From a virus, in IMG/VR virus record IMGVR_UViG_3300042691_019820, positions 1 to 24,675 of that record: a DNA stretch of 24,675 bases; one strand, 5' to 3'. Made by a program: the position numbers and the translations under genes. Below are positions 6,304-13,096 of the stretch, one piece after another; the first letter of the stretch is position 1; every line of letters starts with the position of its first letter. The notes beneath the pieces were generated by a model. It was not told the origin of the DNA. It ran no database searches and was given only the letters and a program-made list of their open reading frames with translations.

Positions 6304-8037
6304 ATGTATGATATAGTAGTGATAACGGATTCACTTCATCCGTCTTACGAACTTTTAGTAAAAAAATATCCTTTCATTAAAAAAGCAAAAAATTTTAATG
6401 AAGCGCGATCTATTGCGATGACCAAAATGTTTTGGGTCGTTTGGGATTATATTTTCTTAGACGAAAATTTTAATTTCGATTTTGAGCCACCTGATTATGA
6501 TAAAAAATATGTCCATATATTTTCTGTAGAAAATTCTGATTTACCAGGTGTTTGCTTATTTCCTAAAGATCTACATGTTTCTACAAAAGAATTAGAATAT
6601 AAATTTTTTGCAAATAGTAAAAAAATAGATATTATTTCTGCTATCATGAAACCTAGTTCAGATATCATAGTTATAACAGGTGCATGTCATCCGTCTTACG
6701 AACTTTTAGTAAAAAAATATCCTTTCATTAAAAAAGCAAAAAATTTTAATGAAGCGCAATCTATAGCAACAACCGACATGTTTTGGGTCATTTGGGATTA
6801 TATTTTAGTAAATGGCAACTTTGATTTTCTGTTTGAGCCACTTGATTATGATAAAAAATATGTTCATATATTTTCTGTAGAAAATTCTGATTTACCAGGT
6901 GTTTGTTTAGTTCCTAAAGATCTGCATGTTTCTACAAAAGAATTAGAATATAAATTTTTTGCAAATAGTAAAAAAATAGATATTATTTCTTCTGTAAAAA
7001 GATTATATGATGTTTTTTATCCTAAATCTTACGAGGATTATTTAAAAATATTTGATACAGCATCTACAGAAATGTACTGGGTAGTTCATCCTTCTTTAGA
7101 AGTAATGACAGATTTTAAATTTGATTTTGTAATAGATCAAAATAACGAATATGAAAAAAACATAACCCATGTATTTTTAAATAAAGATATTGATGTAGAT
7201 ACATTTAATGGTATTTTACTATGTTCGAAAAATATTAGATTACATCAAGACGAGTTCGAGTTAAGAATTTTAGATCATAAAAAAGAACATCCTGTACTTG
7301 CTAGTTTCAATAAGCCTTATGATATATTTTTTATAAGTTATAACGATGTGTTAGCAGATAGCAAGTTTGAAACACTTCAAAAAAAATTTCCTAGAGTAAA
7401 ACACATTAAAGATATTAATGGAATTTTTAACGCACACAAAAAAGCAGCTGAACTATCTACCACTCCAATGTTTTGGGTTATTGATTCTGATGCAAGATTA
7501 GTAGAAGATTTTAAATTTGATTTATTAGTTCCAAAATATAATCATAGTTCTGTGTTTGTATGGCACAGTAAAAATCCAGTGAACGATTTAGAATATGGTT
7601 ATGGAGCAGTAAAATTGTTACCAAAAATTTCAACTATGAAAGTAGAAAATAATTTAGACATGACAATGTCTATTAGCAAAAACTTTTATGTAATAGAAGA
7701 AGTTAGTAATTATACAGATTTTAATACAGATCCTTTTAATAGCTGGAAAAGTGCTTTTAGAGAATGTGTTAAGTTAACATTAAAGTCTGATAATGATCCT
7801 GAAGCAGCACAAAGGCTCGAAGTATGGTGTACTGTCGGAAAAGATAAACGATATGGAAATTATGTTATTGACGGAGCCAATCAAGGAAAACTATATGCAA
7901 AAAACAATGCCGACAATCAGTCGGCATTATTAAAAATTAATGATTTTAATTGGCTCGAAGATCAGTTTGAAATAAGATCTGAAATTAACGGAAACACTTT
8001 TGAAATTACTTCAGCACAGGCTTTAGCAACTTCTTGA
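6304..8037 (+). CDS. Four-repeat DxD glycosyltransferase-like protein with three degenerate repeats
   Basis: A 577-residue protein made of four copies of one domain, starting near residues 3, 120, 236 and 340. Each copy has a DI/DV beta strand, a helix with KKFP/KKYPF, an M(F/Y)W(V)(V/I) strand and an FxFDF element. Repeats 1 and 2 are near identical. Only repeat 4 has a DxD (D394-S-D396); repeats 1 and 2 have WDY and repeat 3 has HPS at that place. After repeat 4 comes a unique C-terminal part (PFNSWKSAFRECVK, RLEVWCTVGKD, GANQGKLYA) that matches the protein at 2933-3829. The last domain is therefore the likely catalytic unit, with the others as binding or scaffolding copies (inference). It is driven by its own late promoter, so a role in virion assembly or late surface modification is plausible. 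Its 3' end overlaps thyX on the opposite strand by 76 bases. Confidence 0.75.
   Translation: MYDIVVITDSLHPSYELLVKKYPFIKKAKNFNEARSIAMTKMFWVVWDYIFLDENFNFDFEPPDYDKKYVHIFSVENSDLPGVCLFPKDLHVSTKELEYKFFANSKKIDIISAIMKPSSDIIVITGACHPSYELLVKKYPFIKKAKNFNEAQSIATTDMFWVIWDYILVNGNFDFLFEPLDYDKKYVHIFSVENSDLPGVCLVPKDLHVSTKELEYKFFANSKKIDIISSVKRLYDVFYPKSYEDYLKIFDTASTEMYWVVHPSLEVMTDFKFDFVIDQNNEYEKNITHVFLNKDIDVDTFNGILLCSKNIRLHQDEFELRILDHKKEHPVLASFNKPYDIFFISYNDVLADSKFETLQKKFPRVKHIKDINGIFNAHKKAAELSTTPMFWVIDSDARLVEDFKFDLLVPKYNHSSVFVWHSKNPVNDLEYGYGAVKLLPKISTMKVENNLDMTMSISKNFYVIEEVSNYTDFNTDPFNSWKSAFRECVKLTLKSDNDPEAAQRLEVWCTVGKDKRYGNYVIDGANQGKLYAKNNADNQSALLKINDFNWLEDQFEIRSEINGNTFEITSAQALATS
6310..7011 (+). repeat. Tandem duplication, two 351-base units inside the repeat protein gene
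   Basis: Unit 1 (6310-6660) and unit 2 (6661-7011) repeat at exactly 351 bases (117 codons). Stretches 6337-6406 and 6688-6757 are identical over 70 bases, and 6574-6639 and 6925-6990 over 66 bases. The remaining differences cluster at the unit start and in a middle block. The high DNA identity, including silent sites, marks a recent duplication or ongoing gene conversion. Older copies (repeats 3 and 4) are recognisable only at protein level. Confidence 0.95.
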
Positions 8038-8630
8038 TGTTCTTTTTGTGTACCATTCGCACTGCGTAGTTCAATGAAATGTACCCAACTACGTAATGTA
8101 CCATTCATGTAAAGTCTGCTTTCGATTAATCCTTCTGGTAAAACAGCACGAGCTTGTTCTTTAGCAATACCGTTTTCAATAGCCCAGTTGTAAGCCATAC
8201 GTGCTTCGGCAATTACATTGTTCTGCCATTTTTCCCAACGTTTTTGTAAATCTTCATCGTCGATTTCTATACTGTTTTGTCTGTTATTGGTGTCTTGAAG
8301 TCTTGCTTCTCGTCTAACGAAGTTAAGATCTTTTGTAGGGTCAGCATATCTCTGACTGAACTCTTGGAAACTGAAACTTCTGTGACGTAAGATTTGCCTT
8401 GCAATATCTCGTGTTGTCGTAATTTCCATGCAAGCTGATACCATCTCGAGAGGACTCCAGTGTTGGTGTTTAATGAGGTACCTGATGAGCTTGCTACTGG
8501 TGTCGTGATTGAACTGATTACTCGGGTTCGAGACTCGGGCGCAGAATGCGATGAGTTCTTGAGCATCGGTGATTCCAAGGGAGGCAAAGTCGCTAGTTGG
8601 TTGACTGTAGGATAAAAGTTTAACATGCAT
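7962..8630 (-). CDS. thyX: FAD-dependent thymidylate synthase ThyX
   Basis: ThyX converts dUMP to dTMP with methylene-tetrahydrofolate, NADPH and FAD, supplying thymidine for phage DNA. The signature RHRxxSxxxxSxR is present as RHRSFSFQEFSQR at residues 82-94, and the downstream substrate-binding segment ESRLYMNGTLRSW and HFIELR are intact. At 222 residues it has normal family length. The ATG at 8630 gives the usual MxVKLLSY start, and the gene follows the stop of the gene before it (8635) after four bases. Its last 25 codons lie antisense to the 3' end of the repeat protein gene. It sits at the downstream end of the long leftward block. Confidence 0.96.
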   Translation of the reverse strand: MHVKLLSYSQPTSDFASLGITDAQELIAFCARVSNPSNQFNHDTSSKLIRYLIKHQHWSPLEMVSACMEITTTRDIARQILRHRSFSFQEFSQRYADPTKDLNFVRREARLQDTNNRQNSIEIDDEDLQKRWEKWQNNVIAEARMAYNWAIENGIAKEQARAVLPEGLIESRLYMNGTLRSWVHFIELRSANGTQKEHQEVAKACAEVISKVFPLISDLISN

Positions 8631-8634
8631 TTAT

Positions 8635-8952
8635 TTATAACTTTCTTTTCTTAAGGAAATTGTTAGTATGTTTAATAACATCTTTTTTAATTCTTTCTGT
8701 ATCTAATTTAAAATCTACATTGTCTATAGAATCTTCATATGATGACAGAACATCTTTCAGACTGCTTTCGAATTCAGTCCAGTTTTCTTTTTTATGATAA
8801 TCAGTTAAATTTATTTCCCAAACTTTTTTGTTTTTAAATTTTATAACAACGGTATCTAAATACCCAAGAGGTAAGACATTTAGAGATATTTCTCCGAAAA
8901 CTTCTGGCCAAACATCAATAACATCTTTGGGAAAATTCTTCCCTTTAGACAC
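8635..8952 (-). CDS. Small conserved phage protein, unknown function
   Basis: A 105-residue charged protein with no catalytic motif that I recognise. It opens with an FPKDVIDVWPEVFGE stretch, has a central beta-like part (VVIKFKNKKVWEIN) and ends in a Lys-rich helix (KKDVIKHTNNFLKKRK). The general form resembles small proteins found beside thyX-type genes in T4-like cyanophages. The start is GTG at 8952, formed as TAGTG over the stop of the preceding gene, so it is probably translated by coupling. It is likely cytoplasmic, and the basic tail could bind nucleic acid (inference). Confidence 0.75.
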   Translation of the reverse strand: MSKGKNFPKDVIDVWPEVFGEISLNVLPLGYLDTVVIKFKNKKVWEINLTDYHKKENWTEFESSLKDVLSSYEDSIDNVDFKLDTERIKKDVIKHTNNFLKKRKL

Positions 8953-9575
8953 TATGCTTTAACAACCTTTTTCTTAGTAGGAACTAAATCTTCTGCCATT
9001 CGTCTAAGTTGAGCAGCCTCTTTGCTCAATCTGTCCGCATCACTTCGATATTTTTTAGCCAACTGATCGTCAGTTAATGGTTCAGAAGTTTCGTTAACAG
9101 AAGAACTTGTTGTCCTACCTAAGTCGTCATTCTGATTTTTTGATTCTTCGATAGCTAAATCTTTTACAGTTGCTACATCTTGTATTTCAGTACCAGGCAT
9201 TAAATCTTGTACAGAAACACCTTTTTGTTCTGCAATAATTTGATTTAGTTCGGACAAAGTAATAGATATTGAAGTATTAGGGATCATCTCTACTTGATCA
9301 GTAGGAACTTTGACTAATAATCCTTGTTTGTGCAACGAAGGAAGCATTGTAGTACCATCCGAAAAAACAGATCTAGCTAGGACTTCACTTAGTTCTGAAT
9401 TAGTTTGTGCCGCATTGCCTTCTACTAAATTGATTAATGCATCGTGATAACTAGGTGATAGTGATTCAGTTAGAATTACCAAGCAGTTAAATGCATCACC
9501 GGGCAAGGTTCTAAACACTACTATACATTTCTTGCCATTTCTTTTAATTCTTCCTACGTGTTTGATATCTGCCAT
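8952..9575 (-). CDS. Conserved T4-like marine phage protein, unknown function
   Basis: A 207-residue protein. The first ~110 residues form an alpha/beta domain (GRIKRNGKKCIVVFRTLPGD near the N-terminus). A predicted helical segment LSELNQIIAEQKGVSVQDL follows, then an acidic low-complexity linker, then a heptad-like Arg/Ala/Leu-rich C-terminal helix (ADRLSKEAAQLRRMAEDL) with a Lys-rich end. Proteins of this plan are conserved in T4-like cyanophages, always without known role as far as I recall. A coiled-coil tail suggests oligomerisation. The start ATG at 9575 is preceded by AGGAG lying in the end of the upstream gene, with one base between that stop and this start. Confidence 0.8.
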   Translation of the reverse strand: MADIKHVGRIKRNGKKCIVVFRTLPGDAFNCLVILTESLSPSYHDALINLVEGNAAQTNSELSEVLARSVFSDGTTMLPSLHKQGLLVKVPTDQVEMIPNTSISITLSELNQIIAEQKGVSVQDLMPGTEIQDVATVKDLAIEESKNQNDDLGRTTSSSVNETSEPLTDDQLAKKYRSDADRLSKEAAQLRRMAEDLVPTKKKVVKA

Positions 9576-9576
9576 A

Positions 9577-9804
9577 TTAGGCTCCTGTTTGTGGTTGTTT
9601 ACTTATAGATGATAAAAACGTAGAAAGTTTATTGTAAATTGTACCTACAGCGAGCATTTCGTTCGCTTTAAATGCACCTCTTGAACTAGCTAAGTCAATT
9701 ATTGTTTTCATAGCATTTAAATCAGAAACAGTTAAATCGGTAGATTCACCTTCTTGCTGTTGAGCTGGTTGTTGTGCTGGTTGTTGCATTGTTTCGTCTG
9801 ACAT
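9577..9804 (-). CDS. Small conserved phage protein with Gln/Pro-rich head
   Basis: A 75-residue protein. Residues 5-20 are Gln/Pro/Ala repeats (MQQPAQQPAQQ) and the rest is a compact helical domain (LTVSDLNAMKTIIDLASSRGAFKANEML and on). This helical domain is of a type widely found in T4-like cyanophages, where it has no assigned function. A strong AAGGAG lies before the ATG. It forms a pair with the next gene downstream, whose Shine-Dalgarno is inside its 3' end, so the two are probably made in fixed ratio. The low-complexity head may be a flexible linker. Confidence 0.78.
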   Translation of the reverse strand: MSDETMQQPAQQPAQQQEGESTDLTVSDLNAMKTIIDLASSRGAFKANEMLAVGTIYNKLSTFLSSISKQPQTGA

Positions 9805-9832
9805 AAGAACTCCTTTTAAATAAAAGTAATTA

Positions 9833-10114
9833 TCATCGATTTATTAAAGGACAAGCAATTTTGAAAAAGCTAATTTCCTTTTCAATTTCAAAACCAATTT
9901 TAGTAATATAGGTTATATTATTGTCAATCAATGATAATGAGCAATCGATATAATATCTTCCATTAAGATTGTTATAAATCCATTCTTCTAAATTTCTTAG
10001 AAATCCAGGGTGAAATTTCTCCAATTTGATATAATGAAAATGATGTGCAGGAAAATACACTCTTCTAATATCTAATGCATTTAAAGGATTTATTTTTCCG
10101 TTACGGATGTTCAT
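9833..10114 (-). CDS. Small unknown protein
   Basis: A 93-residue protein with no family that I recognise. It has an aromatic, His-containing middle (VYFPAHHFHYIKLEKFHP), a helix, and beta-like segments toward the C-terminus (YYIDCSLSLIDNNITYITKIGFEIE). The start ATG overlaps the stop of the preceding methyltransferase-like gene as ATGA, with GGA as Shine-Dalgarno, so it is translationally coupled to it. Between its stop and the next gene are 28 bases that hold only an AAGGAG ribosome binding site. Confidence 0.7.
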   Translation of the reverse strand: MNIRNGKINPLNALDIRRVYFPAHHFHYIKLEKFHPGFLRNLEEWIYNNLNGRYYIDCSLSLIDNNITYITKIGFEIEKEISFFKIACPLINR

Positions 10115-10671
10115 TTTATTCCAATTTTCATATATCGTTTAAAATTCCAATTAGGATACATAAAATCTTTTTGTCCTAAAAAAAACGTATCCGAAAAGTT
10201 ATACGAGTTATCAAAATCTTTCAAACTTTTATGATTATGAATATGATCTTCGTGCTTCATATTATTTGATTGAAGTACAACTAGAGAACCTTTAGGAATT
10301 TTTTCAAACCATAAATTTGAATCAATATGTTCGACTACTGTGTTAATCACACAATCGTAATTATCATAATCGAATGCATTTGCATCTGAAACTATCGATT
10401 TAAATTGCCAGTTGCGAGACACCCAATACTCGTTTATTACATCTGCTATTTGACAAGCCGTGTTGTCTACATCAACAGACCTTACATGTAAAATTTTAAT
10501 ACCATTTCTTGTTTGTAAGATAAAATTTAAAAGACCGTACCAGCCTCCTATCATACAAATTCTTAAAGGATTTTTTAACTGATAATGAGAAACAGCAGAT
10601 TCGATATGCTCAGCAAGCCAGATTTTACTACCAATCTGACCGCTGCTAAATGCATCTTTATCGACGTCCAT
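10111..10671 (-). CDS. SAM-dependent methyltransferase-like protein
   Basis: A 186-residue protein with the plan of a class I methyltransferase. A glycine-rich first strand and loop (RICMIGGWYGLLNF, residues 37-50) is followed by an acidic end of strand 2 (VRSVDVDNTAC), a strand-3 aspartate (IVSDANAFDY) and a strand-4 motif (YDCVINTVVEHI). The canonical GxGxG is changed to GGWYG, so SAM binding is probable but not certain. T4-like cyanophages carry similar genes. Target unknown. The start overlaps the stop of the VWA gene by one base (TAATG), placing it in the same unit as the MoxR-VWA pair. Confidence 0.7.
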   Translation of the reverse strand: MDVDKDAFSSGQIGSKIWLAEHIESAVSHYQLKNPLRICMIGGWYGLLNFILQTRNGIKILHVRSVDVDNTACQIADVINEYWVSRNWQFKSIVSDANAFDYDNYDCVINTVVEHIDSNLWFEKIPKGSLVVLQSNNMKHEDHIHNHKSLKDFDNSYNFSDTFFLGQKDFMYPNWNFKRYMKIGIK

Positions 10672-11840
10672 TAATTTTTAAATTCGTAATAGGCGTGAGT
10701 ACCAAAAGGAGGAACAATGTTATCATTACCGTGTATAATGAATACTGTATCACAATAGTCCGGATCGCCCCACGAGTCCCAAGGATATCCATCAGTAAAC
10801 ATGATAAATTTCTTAGGATTAATGTCATGTTCTTTCATGTAAGTCCAGTTGCACATAAAATCAGTGCCACCGCCACCCATAAGTTCGTAACCCATGATAT
10901 CATCATTATACCCATCGAAATCTGCTTCGTTGTATACACGAGTGTCAAAGCACCACAATTTAATTTTGTAGTCTTTGTATTCTTCCATAATACCTTTAAT
11001 CTCACTGATAAAGTCTTTACCCATGTCATCAGTAATCGAGCCACTCATATCAATTGAACAGCAGATATCAATAGTTTCGTCGTATTGAGTTCCAGGCAAA
11101 ATAGCACTCATGTGCCAAGCTTTGCGACTAGGACGCATAAAAGTATAATCGTTTTTAATTACACTTTGGATCTGTTGACGCAGAATTTCACGCCAATTCA
11201 TCTTAGGCTCAGTCAGATCTTTAATCATTCTTTGAATACTTGCCGGAGTATTACCTGCACCAGCGGCTTGTGCTGCCTGAATAGTAGCTTCTCGAATCTC
11301 ATCGCGAATCTGTTTCAGTTCTTCTTTAGTATAAGAAGGACGATTACCGTCTCCTTCCTTTTCCCAATCGATGTGTTCGTCAAGCAATTGTCCAAGAGCA
11401 GCCAATTGTTCAGAATCCATCTTTTCAAAAATTTCGTCGTAAATTTGTTCAGTGCTCTTACCATAATGATTGGTATCATGAAAGATTTTAATCTCCGGAG
11501 GCACTTCACCAATACGGTCGCGAATCAACTGACCGTTAACTGAATAGTCAGCAGCCGCATTCCAAATAAAACGATCACGCCCTTCGTGTCTGGACATATG
11601 ATCAAATACATTATGAAGGATTTCGTGTGCAACAACAAATTCAACTTGTTTGTTAGTCAATTTGTCAAAAAACTCACGGTTATAATACAAATGGCGTCCA
11701 TCAGTAGCCGCAGTAGGGCACCAATCACTACCGTCCATAATTTTAAGACGAGTAGCCATATTGCCAAAAAATGGATGACGTAGCAACAAACCAACTCGTG
11801 CTACTACAATTTTGTCAACAACTGGATCTAAATAACTCAT
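10671..11840 (-). CDS. VWA domain protein with N-terminal HExxH metallopeptidase-like domain
   Basis: A 389-residue protein of the DUF2201-type architecture. The N-terminal part carries AHEILHNVFDH (H72-E-x-x-H76), a zinc-protease-like motif. The C-terminal part is a von Willebrand factor A domain with the metal-ion adhesion site D264-M-S266-G-S268. A Gly-rich, charged linker lies between them. Such proteins are partners of MoxR-type AAA ATPases and are thought to act together on protein complexes; here the ATPase gene is directly upstream. The start ATG at 11840 has GGAG six bases before it. Expression probably comes from the sigma70 promoter at 11870-11898 as well as from read-through of the ATPase gene. 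In phages the target is unknown. Confidence 0.88.
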   Translation of the reverse strand: MSYLDPVVDKIVVARVGLLLRHPFFGNMATRLKIMDGSDWCPTAATDGRHLYYNREFFDKLTNKQVEFVVAHEILHNVFDHMSRHEGRDRFIWNAAADYSVNGQLIRDRIGEVPPEIKIFHDTNHYGKSTEQIYDEIFEKMDSEQLAALGQLLDEHIDWEKEGDGNRPSYTKEELKQIRDEIREATIQAAQAAGAGNTPASIQRMIKDLTEPKMNWREILRQQIQSVIKNDYTFMRPSRKAWHMSAILPGTQYDETIDICCSIDMSGSITDDMGKDFISEIKGIMEEYKDYKIKLWCFDTRVYNEADFDGYNDDIMGYELMGGGGTDFMCNWTYMKEHDINPKKFIMFTDGYPWDSWGDPDYCDTVFIIHGNDNIVPPFGTHAYYEFKN

Positions 11841-11869
11841 TTTTGCTCCTAAATATTTACTGTACTTAT

Positions 11870-11898
11870 ATTATAACAGGGCCCGCAGGCCCTGTCAA
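11870..11898 (-). promoter_or_regulatory. Perfect sigma70-type promoter with hairpin spacer
   Basis: On the minus strand TTGACA (11898-11893) and TATAAT (11875-11870) are separated by exactly 17 bases, both boxes matching the consensus fully. The spacer is filled by an inverted repeat (11876-11895) that also takes in three bases of the -35 box. It would drive the VWA gene as an early promoter read by host RNA polymerase. Confidence 0.85.
11876..11895 (-). other. GC-rich hairpin with UNCG-type tetraloop between the ATPase and VWA genes
   Basis: An 8-bp perfect stem (ACAGGGCC pairing with GGCCCTGT) closes a four-base loop. In leftward RNA the loop is C(UGCG)G, a member of the very stable cUNCGg class that T4 uses in intercistronic hairpins. 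It lies 14 bases after the ATPase stop. An A/U-rich stretch without a real U run follows, so it is more likely an mRNA 3'-end stabiliser or weak terminator than a classic terminator. The DNA palindrome could also be an operator. Confidence 0.75.
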
Positions 11899-11909
11899 TT
11901 AGTTTTGAA

Positions 11910-13001
11910 TTAGTTTCGATCCGTTGCTGCCGCAATATATTTGCCATATTTTGCATGGAACTGGTCGAAACATTCAATTTCGTCCGGATCCAACGGAAGT
12001 TGATACTGGGTAAGTGCCAACTTAGTACCCATAACAACCAATTCAGTTTCAAAGTTGTTCATGATAAAATTGAAGAAGTTGTTAACTTTCTTATTCCAAT
12101 CTTTTTCATTCTTGTCGCAAGAATCTTTAAGTTCGTAGCAAAGACTAACAGTCAATGAATACATAGCCGAAATTTCTTTAGATTCCATCTTAGTAATTTT
12201 ACCTGACAGAATGTCTTCTGGCTTAGGCATTTTGCTGGCGATTTTACGATGCGCCATAAACTTAACTGCAAGTCCTTCACCAACAGCACCTGAGACAAGG
12301 TCTGTTAGTGTGTTCTCGTCCTCGTCGTCATCAAACAACAATTCGCTAACGAATGCCCAACTACGAGGAGTAGCAAAAGCACGACTACCACTCTTTGGAT
12401 CAAAGTCGTACAAATCTTTCTTAGAGAAAGAAAGGAAACCTAGAACGTCTTTGTGAATACGATTGTCAGTGGCCCAAGTAAAATAGTCATCCCAGTCAAC
12501 ACGCATCTCTAAGTGTACAAAACGATTTGCCAACGGAGCAGGCATACGATATGTAACACCCTTGTCGCTTTCACGATTGCCCGCAGCAACAATATGAACA
12601 TTGTCTGGAAGTCGGTAAGTGCCTACACGACGATTCAAAACCAACTGATAAGCAGCAGCCTGAACAGCAGGTGCCGCACTGTTCATTTCATCCATAAACA
12701 AGATAATTTGTTTATGATTTTTAGCCATCTCAGCGTCAGGCAACTCGATTGGAGGAGCCCACGCCATCTTACCATTGTCGCTGTCAAAGTAAGGAATACC
12801 TTTAATGTCAGTAGGCTCCCACAAGCTCAAACGGATATCGATCACGTGAGCATCAAGTTCTTCGCCTAGCTGTTTAACAATATCGGATTTACCGATACCC
12901 GGAGGACCCCAAATAAACAAAGGACGATTCGCTTTGAAAGCACGGCGCAGAGATTTCTTAGCAGCCTTAGGACCTACTTGACGCGAGATGATTTCGCTCA
13001 T
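11910..13001 (-). CDS. MoxR-type AAA+ ATPase
   Basis: A 363-residue ATPase. Walker A is GPPGIGKS (32-39), Walker B is IILFMDEMN (99-107), sensor 1 is AAGNRES (139-145), and the arginine finger is probably R160 in PLANRF. This order and the pairing with a VWA/metallopeptidase partner are typical of MoxR proteins, which remodel or mature protein complexes. The ATG at 13001 has AAAGG seven bases upstream, and a perfect sigma70-type promoter stands 59 bases before it. Codon use looks richer in G and C than in the cassette at 410-8037. The specific phage target is unknown; a role in host takeover or virion maturation are both inference. Confidence 0.92.
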   Translation of the reverse strand: MSEIISRQVGPKAAKKSLRRAFKANRPLFIWGPPGIGKSDIVKQLGEELDAHVIDIRLSLWEPTDIKGIPYFDSDNGKMAWAPPIELPDAEMAKNHKQIILFMDEMNSAAPAVQAAAYQLVLNRRVGTYRLPDNVHIVAAGNRESDKGVTYRMPAPLANRFVHLEMRVDWDDYFTWATDNRIHKDVLGFLSFSKKDLYDFDPKSGSRAFATPRSWAFVSELLFDDDEDENTLTDLVSGAVGEGLAVKFMAHRKIASKMPKPEDILSGKITKMESKEISAMYSLTVSLCYELKDSCDKNEKDWNKKVNNFFNFIMNNFETELVVMGTKLALTQYQLPLDPDEIECFDQFHAKYGKYIAAATDRN

Positions 13002-13059
13002 TTATTAACCTTTCGTTAAGTTGAAAAAAATTTGTTCTGGTACTTGTTTAAGTGTTCTA

Positions 13060-13088
13060 ATTATACGATAAAACTTTTACACTGTCAA
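13060..13088 (-). promoter_or_regulatory. Perfect sigma70-type promoter for the MoxR ATPase gene
   Basis: On the minus strand TTGACA (13088-13083), a 17-base spacer and TATAAT (13065-13060) give a full consensus promoter in the 95-base gap before the ATPase gene. A leader of about 50 bases follows. This is one of the longest non-coding stretches in the window. Confidence 0.9.
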
Positions 13089-13096
13089 ATACTTTA

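Noticed and set aside
6310-7011. Tandem repeat as pure assembly error
   Set aside because: The two units differ at many positions in blocks and each continues in frame, so they are real separate copies, although the copy number still deserves a read check.
8267-8626. Second leftward frame within thyX
   Set aside because: It is fully inside thyX in another frame, low in conserved features, and ThyX is certain.
8632-8639. Minus-strand TATAAATA just before thyX
   Set aside because: The box ends one base before the ATG, so transcripts would begin inside thyX. The sequence is explained by the stop of the gene before it and the A/T-rich junction.
9901-9960. TTGACA on the minus strand within 9833-10114 as a further promoter
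   Set aside because: No good -10 box is found at 16-18 bases; the nearest TAAAAT is at 19 bases and the site is inside a gene.
10650-12869. Long plus-strand open frames opposite the VWA and ATPase genes
   Set aside because: They lack ribosome sites and recognisable protein features and are frame shadows of well-supported leftward genes.
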